Notes under the pieces: model-generated | Database searches by the model: none | What the model saw: the letters and a program-made list of their open reading frames with translations, nothing else | Told to the model about the DNA's origin: nothing | Origin: Pseudomonas sp. GL-B-19 | GTDB lineage: Bacteria > Pseudomonadota > Gammaproteobacteria > Pseudomonadales > Pseudomonadaceae | Length of the DNA stretch: 64,000 nt | Assembly: GCF_019956415.1 (NCBI RefSeq) | Contig: NZ_JAHBDK010000018.1 | Span: forward strand, 1-64,000 | Direction of reading: 5' to 3' | Made by a program: the position numbers and the translations under genes | In this document: piece by piece, positions 27,416-37,372 of the stretch | Layout of the letters: each line of letters begins with the position of its first letter | Position numbering within the stretch: the stretch's first letter is position 1

Positions 27416-29269
27416 TCAGGCAATCACAATCCCTGAGCCCGACAAACTGTCCAGCCCCACCCCCACCAACGTCACCGAATCCCCGCCAAACGTCAGCACC
27501 GTGTCCTGACCCACCGCCGCGGCATGCGCCCGAACATCATCATTGGGCACCACCCCCTGAACCCCAACAAATACCAGTTTGTCGTTCGCCTGATAACCCA
27601 CGACCCGGTCCTGACCAAACGCACCACTGAACAGGAACGTATCGACCCCGCCTCCTGACTCCAGCAGGTCATTCCCTGTCCCGCCAACAAAAACATCGTT
27701 ACCACTGCCGCCGATCAGATGGTCATTACCGTCCAGACCAAACAGCCAGTCGCCGGTCGCCTGCGCCTTGAGCGTATCGGCCCCGGTGCCGCCCTTCACC
27801 GATGAGGCATACGCGGTCAGGTTGTTGCCGGCCACAAGACCATTGGCCGTCACACTGTGCGTCACGTCATCTTTGAACAACCCCCACAGGAACCCCGGCT
27901 CCTTGCTGACGAGGCTGCCAATGTCACGGGTGATGCTGATACCGCCACCTGCATCGCGCAGATACAACGTGCCAGCACCATCATTGGCAAATTCCACGGA
28001 TTTCACCGACTGCTGCAACTCCAGCACATTGTTGCCCTTGCCGCCGAGCAGGATGTTGTAGCCGCCACCGTCGCGGAAGGTGTCGTTACCGTCGCGCCCC
28101 TCCAGATAGTCGTTGCCTTTACCGCCCTGGATCAGGTCGTTGGCGTCGCTGCCGATGATGAACGTACTGCCCTTGTGGGTTTCAGCATTGCGATTGAGGT
28201 CCTGAACCCAGGTGTTGGCACGCGCCGGGTCGGACAGGTTGGCCACAATGATCGTCGAGTCCTTGCTGGTGAGGTCGTAGAACTTCGATTCGATCACCCG
28301 GTTCATGCCGTCGCCGTACGCGGTGGGCAAGTGCGAGATCCAGGTCGGGATGTTAAGGATGGAATACGGCAGCACATTCCACGCCGTCGACGCATAGTGA
28401 TCGTTGAAGCTGACGATGTTATCGGTCGCCGACGCTTTGGCGGCATCGTGCACGCCCACCGACGACAGGTTGAACGATGAACCGTCAAGCGCGCGAAATA
28501 CCGGATCGTTTTCATAGCCGACGTTGAGCACTTTGTCGGTGCCGCTTTGGGTCGGCGATGCGTAGGCGATGTAGCTGGAATCCTGGAAGAACCCGCCCCA
28601 CTTGCCCGTGCTCAAGTCAGCCATGCTGTTGACCGCCAAGCCGCCGAGGCTATGGCCACTGACCAGGACGTTTTGGCCCGACAGGCCATTGGCCTGGGCA
28701 AACGTCGCAACATCGGCGAGCAGATTGCTGAAGGCTTCGCCGACGTAGTTTTTCGCATAATCCTTGGGTCCGAGTGCCGCAAGCAAATCGTTGATCACAT
28801 CGCCAATGGAGTCGCTGATCAGGGTTTCCCGTGGGCCGCTGGTGCCGCGAAAGGCGATGCCGATTTCGGTGAGGTGTCCCTGGGCATCGTACTTGCCGAG
28901 GATCTCGACTTGCGCCGTGGTGTAACCGGCCTTCTCACCAAAGAAGGTTCCGCGCGCATCGACCTTGCCGTCATAGCCCAATTGCGAGGCGGTGATCGGT
29001 GTCCAACCGGCTTTTTGCACCGCATCCAGTGCCGCTTTTTCCGAATCGGGGTTCCAGGGTATGCCGGGGATGACGCCCTGGGAGTCGGTGCCGCCCAGCA
29101 GCGCGGTGACCAATGTCGCGGGCAAGCCCAGGCCAAAGCCGTTGTGCTGATAGCCAGTAGCAAAGCCGTTATCGAGGTTGTGATAGGAATACAGCGTGAT
29201 TGCCATGGCGTCGGTGAACAACGCCTTGGAGTCTGCTGCGCCGAAGTTTTTGTAGTCGTACACACCCAT
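27416..29269 (-). CDS. pueA: Extracellular family I.3 lipase / polyurethanase PueA
   Basis: A 617-residue secreted esterase without a cleaved signal. The N-terminal alpha/beta-hydrolase domain carries GHSLGG with nucleophile Ser207, the position known for family I.3 lipases. The C-terminal part contains RTX repeats (GGKGNDYLEGRDGND, GLDGNDHLIGGSGND, GGTGNDLLESGGG) that bind calcium, and a hydrophobic tail used as the type I secretion signal. Length equals that of known PueA proteins. It is the last gene of the exoenzyme locus and is exported by AprDEF. Confidence 0.9.
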   Translation of the reverse strand: MGVYDYKNFGAADSKALFTDAMAITLYSYHNLDNGFATGYQHNGFGLGLPATLVTALLGGTDSQGVIPGIPWNPDSEKAALDAVQKAGWTPITASQLGYDGKVDARGTFFGEKAGYTTAQVEILGKYDAQGHLTEIGIAFRGTSGPRETLISDSIGDVINDLLAALGPKDYAKNYVGEAFSNLLADVATFAQANGLSGQNVLVSGHSLGGLAVNSMADLSTGKWGGFFQDSSYIAYASPTQSGTDKVLNVGYENDPVFRALDGSSFNLSSVGVHDAAKASATDNIVSFNDHYASTAWNVLPYSILNIPTWISHLPTAYGDGMNRVIESKFYDLTSKDSTIIVANLSDPARANTWVQDLNRNAETHKGSTFIIGSDANDLIQGGKGNDYLEGRDGNDTFRDGGGYNILLGGKGNNVLELQQSVKSVEFANDGAGTLYLRDAGGGISITRDIGSLVSKEPGFLWGLFKDDVTHSVTANGLVAGNNLTAYASSVKGGTGADTLKAQATGDWLFGLDGNDHLIGGSGNDVFVGGTGNDLLESGGGVDTFLFSGAFGQDRVVGYQANDKLVFVGVQGVVPNDDVRAHAAAVGQDTVLTFGGDSVTLVGVGLDSLSGSGIVIA

Positions 29270-29365
29270 TGGTATTGCCTCTCTTTTGTTGGAATTGTCA
29301 GAGATGGCTCACAACCGGGACGCCTCACTCACGAAGCGCCCCGGAGCCTTTAGTGCAAGCAGCCT

Positions 29366-31054
29366 TTACGCAAACGTGATGCCTGAAGCCGACAGGCTAT
29401 CCAGCCCGACGCCGACCAGCGTCACCGCAAAGTCACCAACCTTGAGCACGGTGTCATGGCCCGCCTGCGAAACATGCTGCGTGTAGTCATAACCCTGCCC
29501 CGCGCCTTGAACGCCCACGAACACCAGTTTGTCGCTACCCTGGTAGCCGTTGATCGCATCGAAGCCGAAGGCGCCGCTGAACAGGAACGTGTTCTGGCCA
29601 CCGGCGGTGTGCATCGCGTCATTGCCTGTGCCACCGACGAAGGTCACGTGGCTTTTGTCGCTGCGCAACAAGTCGTCGCCGGCATTGCCGAACAACCAGT
29701 CCCCGTCAACACTGGCCGCCAGTGAGTTGCCGTAGGCGTCACCGTTGAGCGAATGGTTGTAGTGAGTCAGCTCGGTGCCGTTGAGCAAACCATTGGCGGT
29801 GACGTTGTACGTCACGTCCTGGGTGCTCCACCACGAACCGGACTCCTTGCCGACCAGTGCGCCGATGTCGCGGGTCATGCTGATGCCGCCGTAGGCATCG
29901 CGCACATACAGGGTGCCGTCGCCATCGTTGGCTACGCTGAAGTTCTGTAGCGGCTTTTGCAATTCGAGGGTATTGCTGCCCTTGCCGCCCAGCAGGATGT
30001 TGTAGCCGCCGTCATCGCGGAACCGGTCGTTGCCGTCACGGCCTTCGATGAAGTCATTGCCGGCGCCACCCTTGAGCAAATCGTTGCTGTCGGTACCGAT
30101 GATGAACGTGCTGCCGGTATGCAGCTCACCGCTGCGACCAAGGTCCTCGACCCAGGTCTTGCCCCGGGCCGATTCCGTCAGGTTGGAAACGATCAGCGTC
30201 GAGTCCTTGCTGGTCAGGTCGTAGAAGCTCGAGTCGATCACCCGGTTCAAACCGTCGGCGTACCCCAGCGAACCGTGTGCCGACCAGTTCAGCGGGTTCA
30301 GAATGCTGAACGGCACCAGGTTCTGCGCGGTGGACGCGTACTGGTCATTGAAGTTGACGATGTTGTCGGTCGCCGACTCTTGATGACCGTCGTGCTTGCC
30401 CAGCGAACCGCTGCTGAACGTGGTGCCGTCGAGTACGCGAAAAACCGGATCGTTCTCGTAACCGATGTTCAGCACGTTGTTGCCGGTGGCGCTTTGGGTC
30501 GGCGAGGCGAAGGCCACGTAGTTGGCATCCTTGAAGAATCCGCCCCAGTTGTTACCGCTCAGCTCGGCGAGGCTGTTGACCCCCAGCCCGCCCAGACTGT
30601 GGCCGCTGACCAGCACATCCTTGGCCGTGATGCTATGGGCGATGGCAAACGCGGCAATGTCCTTGAGCAAAGTGTCGAACGCATTTTTCGTGTAGTTCTT
30701 CGCATAATCCACCGGTCCGATGGCGGCCAGCAGGTTGTTTTTCATGTCACCAAAGGTGTCGCCATACCCAAGGCCGCCGGTGCCGCGAAAGGCTATGCCG
30801 ATCCCGATCAGCTTGCCTGCCGCGTCGTATTTGCCAAGCACTTCGGCCTCGGCACTGGTGAAACCGTCCTTCTCGCCATAAAAGGTGCCCTGTGTGCCGA
30901 CCTTGCCTTGATAACCCAATGCCGCCGCTTGTATCGGCGCCCACGCGGTCGTGGGCAGTGGCTGGCCTGTCGGCGTGTACGCATACAGCGTCAACGCGAT
31001 GGCATCGCTGTACAACGCTTTGCCATCGGCCTGTTTGTAATCAAAAAGTCCCAT
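29366..31054 (-). CDS. pueB: Extracellular family I.3 lipase / polyurethanase PueB
   Basis: A 562-residue paralogue of PueA. The nucleophile elbow GHSLGG carries Ser153. RTX-type repeats (GGAGNDFIEGRDGND, GNAGDDLL, GGTGNDAMHTAGG) precede a C-terminal secretion signal ending DSLSASGITFA. Compared with PueA it lacks about 50 residues of the N-terminal lid region after residue 30 and has fewer RTX repeats. It lies 96 bases upstream of pueA and follows prtB by 21 bases, so it is probably co-transcribed and exported by AprDEF. Confidence 0.88.
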   Translation of the reverse strand: MGLFDYKQADGKALYSDAIALTLYAYTPTGQPLPTTAWAPIQAAALGYQGKVGTQGTFYGEKDGFTSAEAEVLGKYDAAGKLIGIGIAFRGTGGLGYGDTFGDMKNNLLAAIGPVDYAKNYTKNAFDTLLKDIAAFAIAHSITAKDVLVSGHSLGGLGVNSLAELSGNNWGGFFKDANYVAFASPTQSATGNNVLNIGYENDPVFRVLDGTTFSSGSLGKHDGHQESATDNIVNFNDQYASTAQNLVPFSILNPLNWSAHGSLGYADGLNRVIDSSFYDLTSKDSTLIVSNLTESARGKTWVEDLGRSGELHTGSTFIIGTDSNDLLKGGAGNDFIEGRDGNDRFRDDGGYNILLGGKGSNTLELQKPLQNFSVANDGDGTLYVRDAYGGISMTRDIGALVGKESGSWWSTQDVTYNVTANGLLNGTELTHYNHSLNGDAYGNSLAASVDGDWLFGNAGDDLLRSDKSHVTFVGGTGNDAMHTAGGQNTFLFSGAFGFDAINGYQGSDKLVFVGVQGAGQGYDYTQHVSQAGHDTVLKVGDFAVTLVGVGLDSLSASGITFA

Positions 31055-31075
31055 GTTGTCGCTTCCTTTGCGTGA

Positions 31076-34000
31076 TCAGAACTGCCAGTCCAGCGTCAGG
31101 CCCACACCGTGGTCTTTCTCGTTGGAACCGATCAGGCCGTTGTAATCCAGGCTCAAACGAACATCCTGTGCCACCGCCAAACCGGCGCGGGCGCCGATCA
31201 CAGCGGCGTTGCGGTCCAGCGACACGCTTTGCACGCTGAACGCGGTATTGCCGTTGGCAAACGCCAGGTGATCTTCGGACTGGGTGCTGCTCAGGTTGTG
31301 CTGCCAGCCCAACGTGCCGGACAGTTCCAGCTGCTGTTTGTCCGACAGGGCAATCGCTTTGCTCGCCCGCAGGCCCAGGGTTGAAAGCACGGCGTCACGG
31401 TTGTCTTCACCGCCCTTGAGTGCGGCCGCGTCACCTTTTTCGCTGAAGCTGTCGCTGTTCAGGTGCACATAAGCCAGATTGGCGAACGGTTCCAGCGCCA
31501 ACGGTTGCGCGTCCAGGCGATACGCCGCTTCAGTAAACAGTTGCGCAGTTGTGGCATCGCTTTTGGACTTTTGTTTGCCGCTCACGTCACCCAATTGCAG
31601 ATCGCGTTTCACGTCGATGCGATGCCAGCTGTAAGCCCCGCCGACACTCAATCGCAGTGCGTCGATTTCATGGCCCAGGTAAGCACCCAAGTGATAGCTG
31701 TCGACCGAGGCTGACGAATGCGTGCCATCGCCCATGCTCAACGAGCTGTCGCTATAACCGGTAACGAAACCCAGTCGTGTGTCTTCGCTGATCAGACCGT
31801 CAACCCCGGCCAGCAAGCCGCCGATGGAGCTGTTGGAACTGGCGTTATCATGCCCGTCATCGCTCTTGCCCCAGGCACCGAGCACTTTGAGCCAGGCATT
31901 GCTGCGGTCATCCGTCGGCGCTGCGGCGTCAAACAGATCGTGTTCACGCAAGCGCTCACCGACGGCATCGCGCAGGTAACGGCTGTCGTTGATCAGCAGC
32001 GTACCGATGGCCGGATAAATCTCGCCGGACAGTTGCTGGAAGGCTTGCTGAGCGACGGCGGCAGTCGGCGACAGCAGCAGGGTTTCGTACAGCGTGTTGC
32101 CTGCGCCCAGTTGTTCGGCGGCAGCGGCCACGGCGCGTTGGTTCGGTGTCTGGCCGACGCTGGCGAAGGAAGTGGCGTTACGTTCGACGGCCAGTTGAAT
32201 GCCGGTGGCCGAGTAGTCGAGCGATCCGCCAATGAACAAATAATTGGGCACCACTGCACCGAAGCGCCCTTCGATCCCGCCGGCCGCTTGCAGGATGGTG
32301 TACTGATTGCCGAGCAGGGATTCCACTTCGCGGGGGGTCAGCAACGTCGGGCTGTTTTCCAGGGACAGGCTGACGGTGGCGCCGTCGATCACGGCTTTGC
32401 CGCCGGCGACGATCTGGTCACTGCTGGTGGTCGATAATTCCACGGCGTACGTCGAGCCTGGCTCGAAGGTTACATCGCCCGCCACTTGTAAGGTGCCGAT
32501 GGAATTGCCCGGCGCCACGGTGCCGCCGCGTTTGGCGGTCAATCCGCCGATGTGACCGTTGCCGCCGAGGATCCCGCTGTCATTGACGGTGACCGTTGAA
32601 GCCAGCGAACCGTTGATCGCCAATCGGCCCTGATTGACCAGCGTCGGTCCGGCGTAGGTGTTGGCGCCAGACAAGACCAGCGTACCAATACCCTGCTTGG
32701 TCAGGCCGCCATGACCGGCGATGTCGTTGCGCCAGACATCGAGCCCGCAGTGCACATCGTTGCACACACGCTCGGTGGGTTTGCCGGCGTCGATGATCGC
32801 GCCGATGCCTGGTAAATCGGCAACAAACTGGCTGGAGCCGTAGGCGCCCTGAATGCGGAATTCTTCGGGAATGTCCTGCTCGGTGACCAACATCCCCGGG
32901 CCATCAATGCCTTTGCGCAAGTTGATCATGCCCCAGCCGTACAATGCGTCGACACCCGGTGCGCCCAGGTCAGTGGCTGTGGTGCGCAGCACGCTGGCGA
33001 CCTGAGCACCGGTCATGTACGGGAAGCGTTCCATCAGCACAGCCATGGAGCCTGCGACATGCGGCGCCGCCATCGAAGTGCCGTTGTAATTGGCGTAATC
33101 GGTGGTGAGGTTCTCGGCGTTGGTGCCACCGATAACCGAGCTGTAAATTTTGCTGCCTGGCGCAGACACGCAAAAGCTGGCGGTGTAGCCGCATCGCGAT
33201 GAGAACGTACTGATGGTGTAGGGGGTCGGGCTGGTGAGGTCCGGGTTCTTTTGCAACGCCGCGACGGTGACCCAGTTCGGCGCAATTTCCGGAACGAAAT
33301 AGCCCAGGCCGGCAATGGCATCCGGATTGTTGAGGTTGTAGTCGTTGCCAGCGGCGAAGATCGTCACGATGCCGCTACGTGCGGCAGCCATTGCACCGTC
33401 ATAGGCACCGCCCGGTTTGGTCCCGAGCAGTGGCTGGATCTCGTTGAACTGCAACTGCGCATCCTGCACGGTGAAATGCGGGTACGCCGGGTCGCGTCCG
33501 CCGAGGTCGAAGCGATCAGTAATGCCTATGCCCCAGCTGTTGTTGATGATCCGCGCGCCGCTGGCGATCAGGGCATCCCAACCGGCCTTGTACACCGCGC
33601 CGTCGTTGCCGCGAATAATGCCGTCCTCCGGGCCCGGGTCGCCGTTATCGGCGCTGATGATTTGCGCGCCAAACGCCACGCCATGCATCGGGCCGCCATC
33701 GCGGCTGCCGGCTGCGATCCCGCCAACGTGGGTGCCGTGGGCACCGAGCTTGCCGTTGGAGCCGACGGTGGGCGTGCCGTCATACCGAAACGCCTCCCCG
33801 GCTTTGACCGGAATGTACGGGTCGGTGTATTCGCGGATGCCGCTGGTGACCAGCGTGATCACTTTATTGGCACCGGAAAACTCCGGGTGCTGGGCGTAAA
33901 CCGGTTGGTCGAAGATCCCCAGTTTCACGCCCTTGCCGCTATAACCGGCGGCGTAGGCCTCTTGAGCGTTGATCGCGCCCAGGCCCCAGTCAGCGTTGAA

Positions 34001-34123
34001 TTCGGCGCTGCGCCAGCTGTTGGGGTCGCCCGCGCTACCGTTTTCCACGTAAGGCTCGGCGTGTGCAGTGCCGATTGTCGCCAGTGCGCAGAGCACGGTC
34101 AGTGTGTTGTGTTTGTTATTCAT
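31076..34123 (-). CDS. Autotransporter subtilisin-like serine protease (PrtB)
   Basis: A 1015-residue type Va autotransporter. A Sec signal (MNNKHNTLTVLCALA...TAHA) is followed by an S8 peptidase domain with Asp72 (IFDQPVY), His129 (GAHGTHVGG) and Ser350 (NGTSMAAPH). A passenger beta-helix with an autotransporter-associated repeat (LVLSGANTYAGPT) leads to a C-terminal beta-barrel from about residue 745 ending in Phe. The canonical Asp-Ser/Thr-Gly around the Asp is Asp-Gln-Pro here. ATG 34123 was chosen for its signal peptide and upstream AAGGA. It is a tandem paralogue of the gene at 34309-37272. Confidence 0.9.
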   Translation of the reverse strand: MNNKHNTLTVLCALATIGTAHAEPYVENGSAGDPNSWRSAEFNADWGLGAINAQEAYAAGYSGKGVKLGIFDQPVYAQHPEFSGANKVITLVTSGIREYTDPYIPVKAGEAFRYDGTPTVGSNGKLGAHGTHVGGIAAGSRDGGPMHGVAFGAQIISADNGDPGPEDGIIRGNDGAVYKAGWDALIASGARIINNSWGIGITDRFDLGGRDPAYPHFTVQDAQLQFNEIQPLLGTKPGGAYDGAMAAARSGIVTIFAAGNDYNLNNPDAIAGLGYFVPEIAPNWVTVAALQKNPDLTSPTPYTISTFSSRCGYTASFCVSAPGSKIYSSVIGGTNAENLTTDYANYNGTSMAAPHVAGSMAVLMERFPYMTGAQVASVLRTTATDLGAPGVDALYGWGMINLRKGIDGPGMLVTEQDIPEEFRIQGAYGSSQFVADLPGIGAIIDAGKPTERVCNDVHCGLDVWRNDIAGHGGLTKQGIGTLVLSGANTYAGPTLVNQGRLAINGSLASTVTVNDSGILGGNGHIGGLTAKRGGTVAPGNSIGTLQVAGDVTFEPGSTYAVELSTTSSDQIVAGGKAVIDGATVSLSLENSPTLLTPREVESLLGNQYTILQAAGGIEGRFGAVVPNYLFIGGSLDYSATGIQLAVERNATSFASVGQTPNQRAVAAAAEQLGAGNTLYETLLLSPTAAVAQQAFQQLSGEIYPAIGTLLINDSRYLRDAVGERLREHDLFDAAAPTDDRSNAWLKVLGAWGKSDDGHDNASSNSSIGGLLAGVDGLISEDTRLGFVTGYSDSSLSMGDGTHSSASVDSYHLGAYLGHEIDALRLSVGGAYSWHRIDVKRDLQLGDVSGKQKSKSDATTAQLFTEAAYRLDAQPLALEPFANLAYVHLNSDSFSEKGDAAALKGGEDNRDAVLSTLGLRASKAIALSDKQQLELSGTLGWQHNLSSTQSEDHLAFANGNTAFSVQSVSLDRNAAVIGARAGLAVAQDVRLSLDYNGLIGSNEKDHGVGLTLDWQF

Positions 34124-34194
34124 CCCGCTACCGTCCTTAGTTGTGTTGCCAAAATCCCTGTGCCTTGAAAAGCACATTCAAATTCACCCACATC

Positions 34195-34303
34195 CCTGTA
34201 GCAGCTGCCGAAGGCTGCGTCCGGCTGCGAAGCAGTCGCAAAATCACTCAGGGTTTACGACTGCTGCGCAGCCGGACGCAGGCTGCGCCAGCTGCTACAG
34301 GGG
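34195..34303. repeat. REP pair in inverted orientation, class CCTGTAGCAGCTGCC
   Basis: CCTGTAGCAGCTGCCGAAGG at the left is mirrored by GCGCCAGCTGCTACAGG at the right around GTCCGGCTGCGAAGCAGTCG-type inner arms. It belongs to the second REP class of this window, shared with 37336 and with the pair beside the RAYT transposase at 44289. It lies between prtA and prtB. Confidence 0.85.
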
Positions 34304-34308
34304 GCGCG

Positions 34309-37272
34309 TTAAAACTGCCAATTGAGGCTGAGCCCTACTCCGTGGATGTTCTCGCGGTTAGCCAGTTGCCCGGTGTAATCGAGGTTCAAGCGCATGTCCC
34401 GGCTCAGGGCCAGGCTGGCATGGGCGCCGACCAGTGCTGCATCACGCACCATGGGTGAGCTTTCCACCAAAAACGGCGTGCTGCCGCTGGCGAACGCCAG
34501 GTGTTCCTCGGAATCGGTATTGCTCAGGTTGTGTTGCCAACCCAGGCTCGCGCTCAGGTCCAGCTGCTGCTGTGCGGACAGGTTCACAGTTTTCAGCGCG
34601 CGCGCACCCAACGTGCTGAGCACCGCGTCACGCGTGTCACCGCTGCTTTTCAGTGCGGCCGCATCACCTTTCTCGGTAAAACCTTCAGTGTCGAGGTGCA
34701 CGTAGGCCAGATTGGCAAAAGGCTCCAGAGCCAAGGGTTGCAGATCCAGCCGATACGCCGCTTCACCGAACACTTGGGTGGTTCCGGCATCGATTTTGGT
34801 TTTCTGCCTGGCGCTGACTTCGCCGTATTGCAGGTCACGTTTGACGTCGGCGCGATGCCAGCTGTAGGCACCGCCGGCGCTCAGACGCCAGGCACCCGAC
34901 TCGCGGCCGGCGTAAGCGCCAAGGTGATAGCTATCGACCTGGGCCGATGAATGCGTGCCCGAACCCATGTTCACCGAGCTGTCGCTGTAACCGGTGACCA
35001 GTCCGATGCGGGTTTGCTCATCCAGTGCCCCATCGACTCCGGCGAGCAAGCCGCCAATCGACGTCGTATAACCGGCGGTGTCATTGCGGTCATCAGTCTT
35101 GCCCCAGGCACCCAGCGCCTTGATCCAGCCATTGCTTTGAGTGCCTTTGGCCTCCACCAGGCGTTCACCCACGGCATCACGCACGTAACGACTGTCATTG
35201 ACCAGCACCGAAGCCAGCGCTGGGTAGATTTCGCCGGACAACTGCTGGAACGCCTGTTGTGCCGAACTGGCGGACGGTGACAGCAACAGGCTTTCGTAGA
35301 CTGGATTCCCCGCCCCCAGCCCTTCAACGGCAGTGGCAACGGCGCGTTGATTGGGCGTTTGCCCGACGCTGGCGAAAGACGTGTCATTGCGTTCGACACT
35401 CAGTTGAACACCGCTCGCGGCGTAATCGAGGCTGCCGCCAATAAACAGATAGTTGGGCAACACCGCGCCGAACTGGCCTTGAATACCGCCAGCGGCTTGC
35501 AGGATGGCGTATTGATGCCCCAGCAGGCTTTGCACTTCGGTGGCGCTGAGCAGGGTCGGGCTGTTTTCCAGTGACAGCGTCACCGTCGCGCCGCCAAGCG
35601 TGGCAGTACCACCGGCGACAATGCGATCGCTGCGGGTGGGCGAGAGTTCGACCGCGTAAGTTGAACCCGGCGCGAACGTCACGTCACCCGTGACCTGCAA
35701 GGTGCCGATTGAATTGCCGGGCGCCACCGTTGCGCCGCGATTGGCGCTCAACGCACCGATGCGCCCCGAACCACCGAGCGTACCGCCGTCATTGACGGTC
35801 ACACGGGAGGTCAGTGAGCCGTTGACCGCGAGTAAGCCTTCGTTGACCGTGGTCGGTCCGCGATAGGTATTGTCGCCGGTCAACATCAGCCACCCGGCGC
35901 CGGACTTGATCAGGCTGCCTTCGTAAACGCGACTGGCGGCAGCGGCATCGCGCGTCATGCCGACCGCGTAATCCGTCTGATCCTGCTGACTGGCGCCCAC
36001 CGGTACGCCGCTCTCCCAGCCTTTGTTTTTCAGCGTCTGCTGCCAGGCACTGTGTTCGGCGAGGTCTTCTGATTGACGTTGAATCAAGGCCTTGTCGGTG
36101 ATGCCATTGCTCCAGACATCGCTCTGCCCTGCCCCCAGATTGGCATCGAAACGCCCAAGCAATTGTCCCGGCCCGCGCATCGCCCGATCAAGGTTGGCCA
36201 CGCCCCAGCCAACCCGAGCGTTTGGTGCATCGGTGATCGAACCATCGAGTTGAGTGGCCGTGGTCAACAGCGTTTCAAGTGCCTGTTGGTTGCTCATATA
36301 CGGGTAACGTTCCATCACCAGCGCCAGCGCTCCGGTCGCATGCGGCGCTGCCATCGAGGTGCCGGACTTGATCGCGTAGCCACCATCGGGAATGGTGCTG
36401 TCGATCTTCGCGCCGGGCGTGGTGATGCACCAATACTTGGCGAGCCCGCACTGGTTGTATTTCTGCTGATTGCCTTGATCCAGCCCCGATACCGCTAACC
36501 AATGGCCCTCCAGATCCGGCTGAAAATACGGCAACGCCGAGCGCACGCTGGCGTTCGGATAGCCGCTATTGCCGGCGCTGAACACGTTGATTACGCCACG
36601 CCGCGAAACGTCAGCCGCGGCATCCATCCAGGTGTCTTTGTTCCAGTGTTGGGCGTAGGCCGCGTGCAAGTCGTCGAGGGTGCGGTAACTGACGTCCGGC
36701 GGCTGGCTGCCCCAACTGTTGTTGATCGCTCGCACACCCGCATCGGCCAGGGCGTTGTAGACCGCTTTGAAATAGTGCGGATCGGGATTGGGACCGAACA
36801 GGAAACTGTCATTCTTGTTGGTGTTACCGACAAAGAGCTGCGCGTTATACGCCACGCCGTGCATACCGATGCCATCGCGAGAGGCACCGATGGTGCCGGC
36901 GACGTGGGTGCCGTGAGAATCGTTGTTGGGGTTGAGCGTGCCGTTGACATTGAACACAGTACCGTCGACATAGCTGCCGCTGGCAGTCACCGCGTGGTAA
37001 CGGTCGGTGGCGAATTCGGGATGGGTGGCATCGAAACCGGAATCAAGTTCGCCGACTTTCACACCTTTGCCGGTGATACCGGCGGCGTACGCCTGATCCG
37101 CCTGCATGCGGGCCAGGCCCCAGTCGCGCTGGAATTCTGCGCTGCGCCAACTGGCGGCATCGCCGGGTTGGCCGGTTTCCAGGTAGGCAGCCTGCGCAGC
37201 GCCAGGCATTGCTGACACCAGCAACAAGAGTGTGCCTACCGAGATCGGGTTATTGGAGACTTCCTTGTTCAT
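34309..37272 (-). CDS. Autotransporter subtilisin-like serine protease (PrtA)
   Basis: A 987-residue type Va autotransporter. A Sec signal (ISVGTLLLLVSAMPGAAQA) precedes an S8 domain with the complete triad Asp77 (ELDSGFD), His120 (SHGTHVAG) and Ser306 (SGTSMAAPH). A beta-helical linker with GNSIGTLQVTGDVTFAPGST and a C-terminal 12-strand barrel ending in NWQF follow. ATG 37272 was chosen because it opens the signal peptide; the open frame reaches 37428 but would read through the REP palindrome. It is part of the apr locus, downstream of aprF and upstream of prtB. Confidence 0.9.
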   Translation of the reverse strand: MNKEVSNNPISVGTLLLLVSAMPGAAQAAYLETGQPGDAASWRSAEFQRDWGLARMQADQAYAAGITGKGVKVGELDSGFDATHPEFATDRYHAVTASGSYVDGTVFNVNGTLNPNNDSHGTHVAGTIGASRDGIGMHGVAYNAQLFVGNTNKNDSFLFGPNPDPHYFKAVYNALADAGVRAINNSWGSQPPDVSYRTLDDLHAAYAQHWNKDTWMDAAADVSRRGVINVFSAGNSGYPNASVRSALPYFQPDLEGHWLAVSGLDQGNQQKYNQCGLAKYWCITTPGAKIDSTIPDGGYAIKSGTSMAAPHATGALALVMERYPYMSNQQALETLLTTATQLDGSITDAPNARVGWGVANLDRAMRGPGQLLGRFDANLGAGQSDVWSNGITDKALIQRQSEDLAEHSAWQQTLKNKGWESGVPVGASQQDQTDYAVGMTRDAAAASRVYEGSLIKSGAGWLMLTGDNTYRGPTTVNEGLLAVNGSLTSRVTVNDGGTLGGSGRIGALSANRGATVAPGNSIGTLQVTGDVTFAPGSTYAVELSPTRSDRIVAGGTATLGGATVTLSLENSPTLLSATEVQSLLGHQYAILQAAGGIQGQFGAVLPNYLFIGGSLDYAASGVQLSVERNDTSFASVGQTPNQRAVATAVEGLGAGNPVYESLLLSPSASSAQQAFQQLSGEIYPALASVLVNDSRYVRDAVGERLVEAKGTQSNGWIKALGAWGKTDDRNDTAGYTTSIGGLLAGVDGALDEQTRIGLVTGYSDSSVNMGSGTHSSAQVDSYHLGAYAGRESGAWRLSAGGAYSWHRADVKRDLQYGEVSARQKTKIDAGTTQVFGEAAYRLDLQPLALEPFANLAYVHLDTEGFTEKGDAAALKSSGDTRDAVLSTLGARALKTVNLSAQQQLDLSASLGWQHNLSNTDSEEHLAFASGSTPFLVESSPMVRDAALVGAHASLALSRDMRLNLDYTGQLANRENIHGVGLSLNWQF

Positions 37273-37335
37273 GACTACTCGCTTTTTTGGCGTTTTTAGA
37301 ATTCTGGTTTCCCGTTGGGAGCGGCACCGCATCTC

Positions 37336-37365
37336 CCTGTAGCAGCTGCCGAAGGCTGCTACAGG
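37336..37365. repeat. Solitary REP hairpin, class CCTGTAGCAGCTGCC
   Basis: CCTGTAGCAGC and GCTGCTACAGG form an 11-base perfect hairpin with an 8-base loop, 7 bases after the aprF stop. No T-run follows on either strand, so it may stabilise the aprF mRNA rather than terminate it. Confidence 0.7.
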
Positions 37366-37372
37366 TCCATCA

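Noticed and set aside
29957..31075. 372-codon plus-strand frame opposite pueB
   Set aside because: It is a shadow of the lipase gene; its repetitive look mirrors the RTX repeats.
37336..37365. Terminator after aprF
   Set aside because: The hairpin lacks a T-run on either strand and matches the second REP class.
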